Under the pieces are notes generated by a model. That model did no database searches and was not told where the DNA came from. It saw only the letters and a list, made by a program, of their open reading frames with translations. Of a DNA stretch of 64,000 bases, positions 63,076 through 64,000 are shown piece after piece. The position numbers and the translations under genes are program-made. The number at the start of each line of letters is the position of its first letter. Position 1 is the stretch's first letter. The DNA is from Hermodice carunculata. Its lineage: Eukaryota > Annelida > Polychaeta > Eunicida > Amphinomidae. Where the stretch lies: NCBI GenBank assembly GCA_964020975.1, contig OZ026617.1, positions 26,135,254 through 26,199,253 on the forward strand. Reading direction: 5' to 3'.

Positions 63076-64000
63076 TAACTTCTGTTTCTCATCACTGCTC
63101 GCTCTGACACTTGTGCAATCTCAATTTAAATAACCCCTTTTTTGATGCTTTAGGGGATTAAAAAATCCAACTGCCTGCCCAATATATTGTGAAAAAAAGT
63201 GATGAGAAACGGTAAGTTTATTGTAGTTCTTAATTTCCAGTGCCCACTGGACAGAGAGTGGCAGACTTCATGTAACAAAGATATTTACCTTACAAGTGAT
63301 CAACTATGACTGTATGGTTGCGATTATAAAGTTTCAGTGGGCGCTGCATCTTTGAAGTTATTTTGCAGACCAGGTTGCAGCCATGGTCAGATACTGGAAG
63401 TTTGAATTTGTTGTATAGTCTTTAGCCACTGTTGACACTCGCACACACACACACACACACCCATGTCACTCCAATAAGAATGCTCATAATTTGGAATGCT
63501 GTGTGTATTCATGTGACTATATGACCCAATACACAAAATTTAAAAGCTGGACCATACAAGTCCATTGGATTGTATATCTCAATTGCCTTCATTGGATTGT
63601 TTTTGTAGCTGATGTAATAAAATTTATCTCGTGAGCATTTCAACTGTCACCCAGATTCACTTCGTGTAGTGCCATAGCTAAGAATGCATTAATTATGACA
63701 TAGGTGAATATTTAAAAGCCTCTGTCGGAAAGCTAATGTATGTCTTTTGGTTATAATATTGTCCACATTTTCCTGGAGCATATTTATGACAGTTTCCTTT
63801 ATTGGTATTGGACAGTTCAACAAGCTTTCAAGTTTGAGGCTCACCTACTCATTCCATGTGACCTGTTTTCACTCTCCTAAACAGCCCCCCCCCCCAAGCA
63901 TGAATGAAATTGTTCTCTTGTGTCCTCCCCTCAATCATTTTAGTAAAGAGATTTACAGCTTACTGTAATTTATAAATGTTAAGGCCTAGTTCTAACATTT
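63076..64000. other. downstream of the lipase gene, no gene seen
   Basis: Contains an (AC)n run (about 63441-63460) and a 13-bp inverted repeat, GTTTCTCATCACT (63084-63096) with its inverse at 63198-63210. No coding exon recognised. Confidence 0.5.

Overview
The window is animal nuclear DNA, AT-rich and intron-bearing, very probably from a marine invertebrate. Candidates are an echinoderm, hemichordate, amphioxus or mollusc; the sequence alone does not decide between them. Three host protein genes can be supported. GOLPH3 (minus strand, first coding exon only, 9910-10110) and CFAP161 (plus strand, six coding exons, 10747-21417, 297 residues) sit head to head about 640 bp apart. An intronless monoglyceride-lipase-like gene (MGLL family, 62144-63034) lies near the right end. 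GOLPH3 is a Golgi PI4P effector, CFAP161 a ciliary doublet-microtubule protein and MGLL a lipid hydrolase, so nothing suggests a shared pathway beyond the shared promoter of the first two.

Most of the rest is transposable elements and tandem repeats. 1-9.3 kb: a repeat element with tandem cores, then a LINE 3' end split by a broken Ngaro-type (DIRS order) retroelement that itself carries a small hAT-like MITE, then a second LINE copy whose 5' end is a perfect hairpin. 10.7-21.4 kb: CFAP161, whose introns hold a LINE tail, MITEs, a Tc1-like fragment, two tRNA-headed SINEs (one capped by a 25-bp perfect hairpin) and a tandem-core repeat. 21.4-32 kb: mostly unexplained non-coding DNA, two LINE 3' ends and a 1.75-kb long inverted repeat. 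32-40.4 kb: tandem-core elements containing near-perfect nuclear-receptor response elements, plus several MITEs. 40.4-42.1 kb: a degenerate minus-strand LINE. 44.2-45.9 kb: a foldback structure of TGAGG-type and CCTCA-type arrays between inverted tandem-repeat ends. 47-52 kb: long microsatellites and a piggyBac-like MITE. 52.1-54.65 kb: a fairly young minus-strand CR1-like LINE whose 3' end runs into 73 perfect copies of a pentanucleotide. 55-59.5 kb: head-to-tail copies of another tandem-core family. 59.5-64 kb: mostly unique DNA and the lipase gene.

The most unusual patterns are: (1) a LINE and a SINE that both begin with an inverted copy of their own 5'-most 21-25 nt; (2) repeat elements with the same 5' hairpin head but different core repeats, with core units near 143-146 bp in three sequence-unrelated families; (3) those cores carrying AGGTCA half-sites in DR0/DR1/ER4, IR3 and DR2 spacings; and (4) the asymmetric foldback element at 44.2-45.9 kb.
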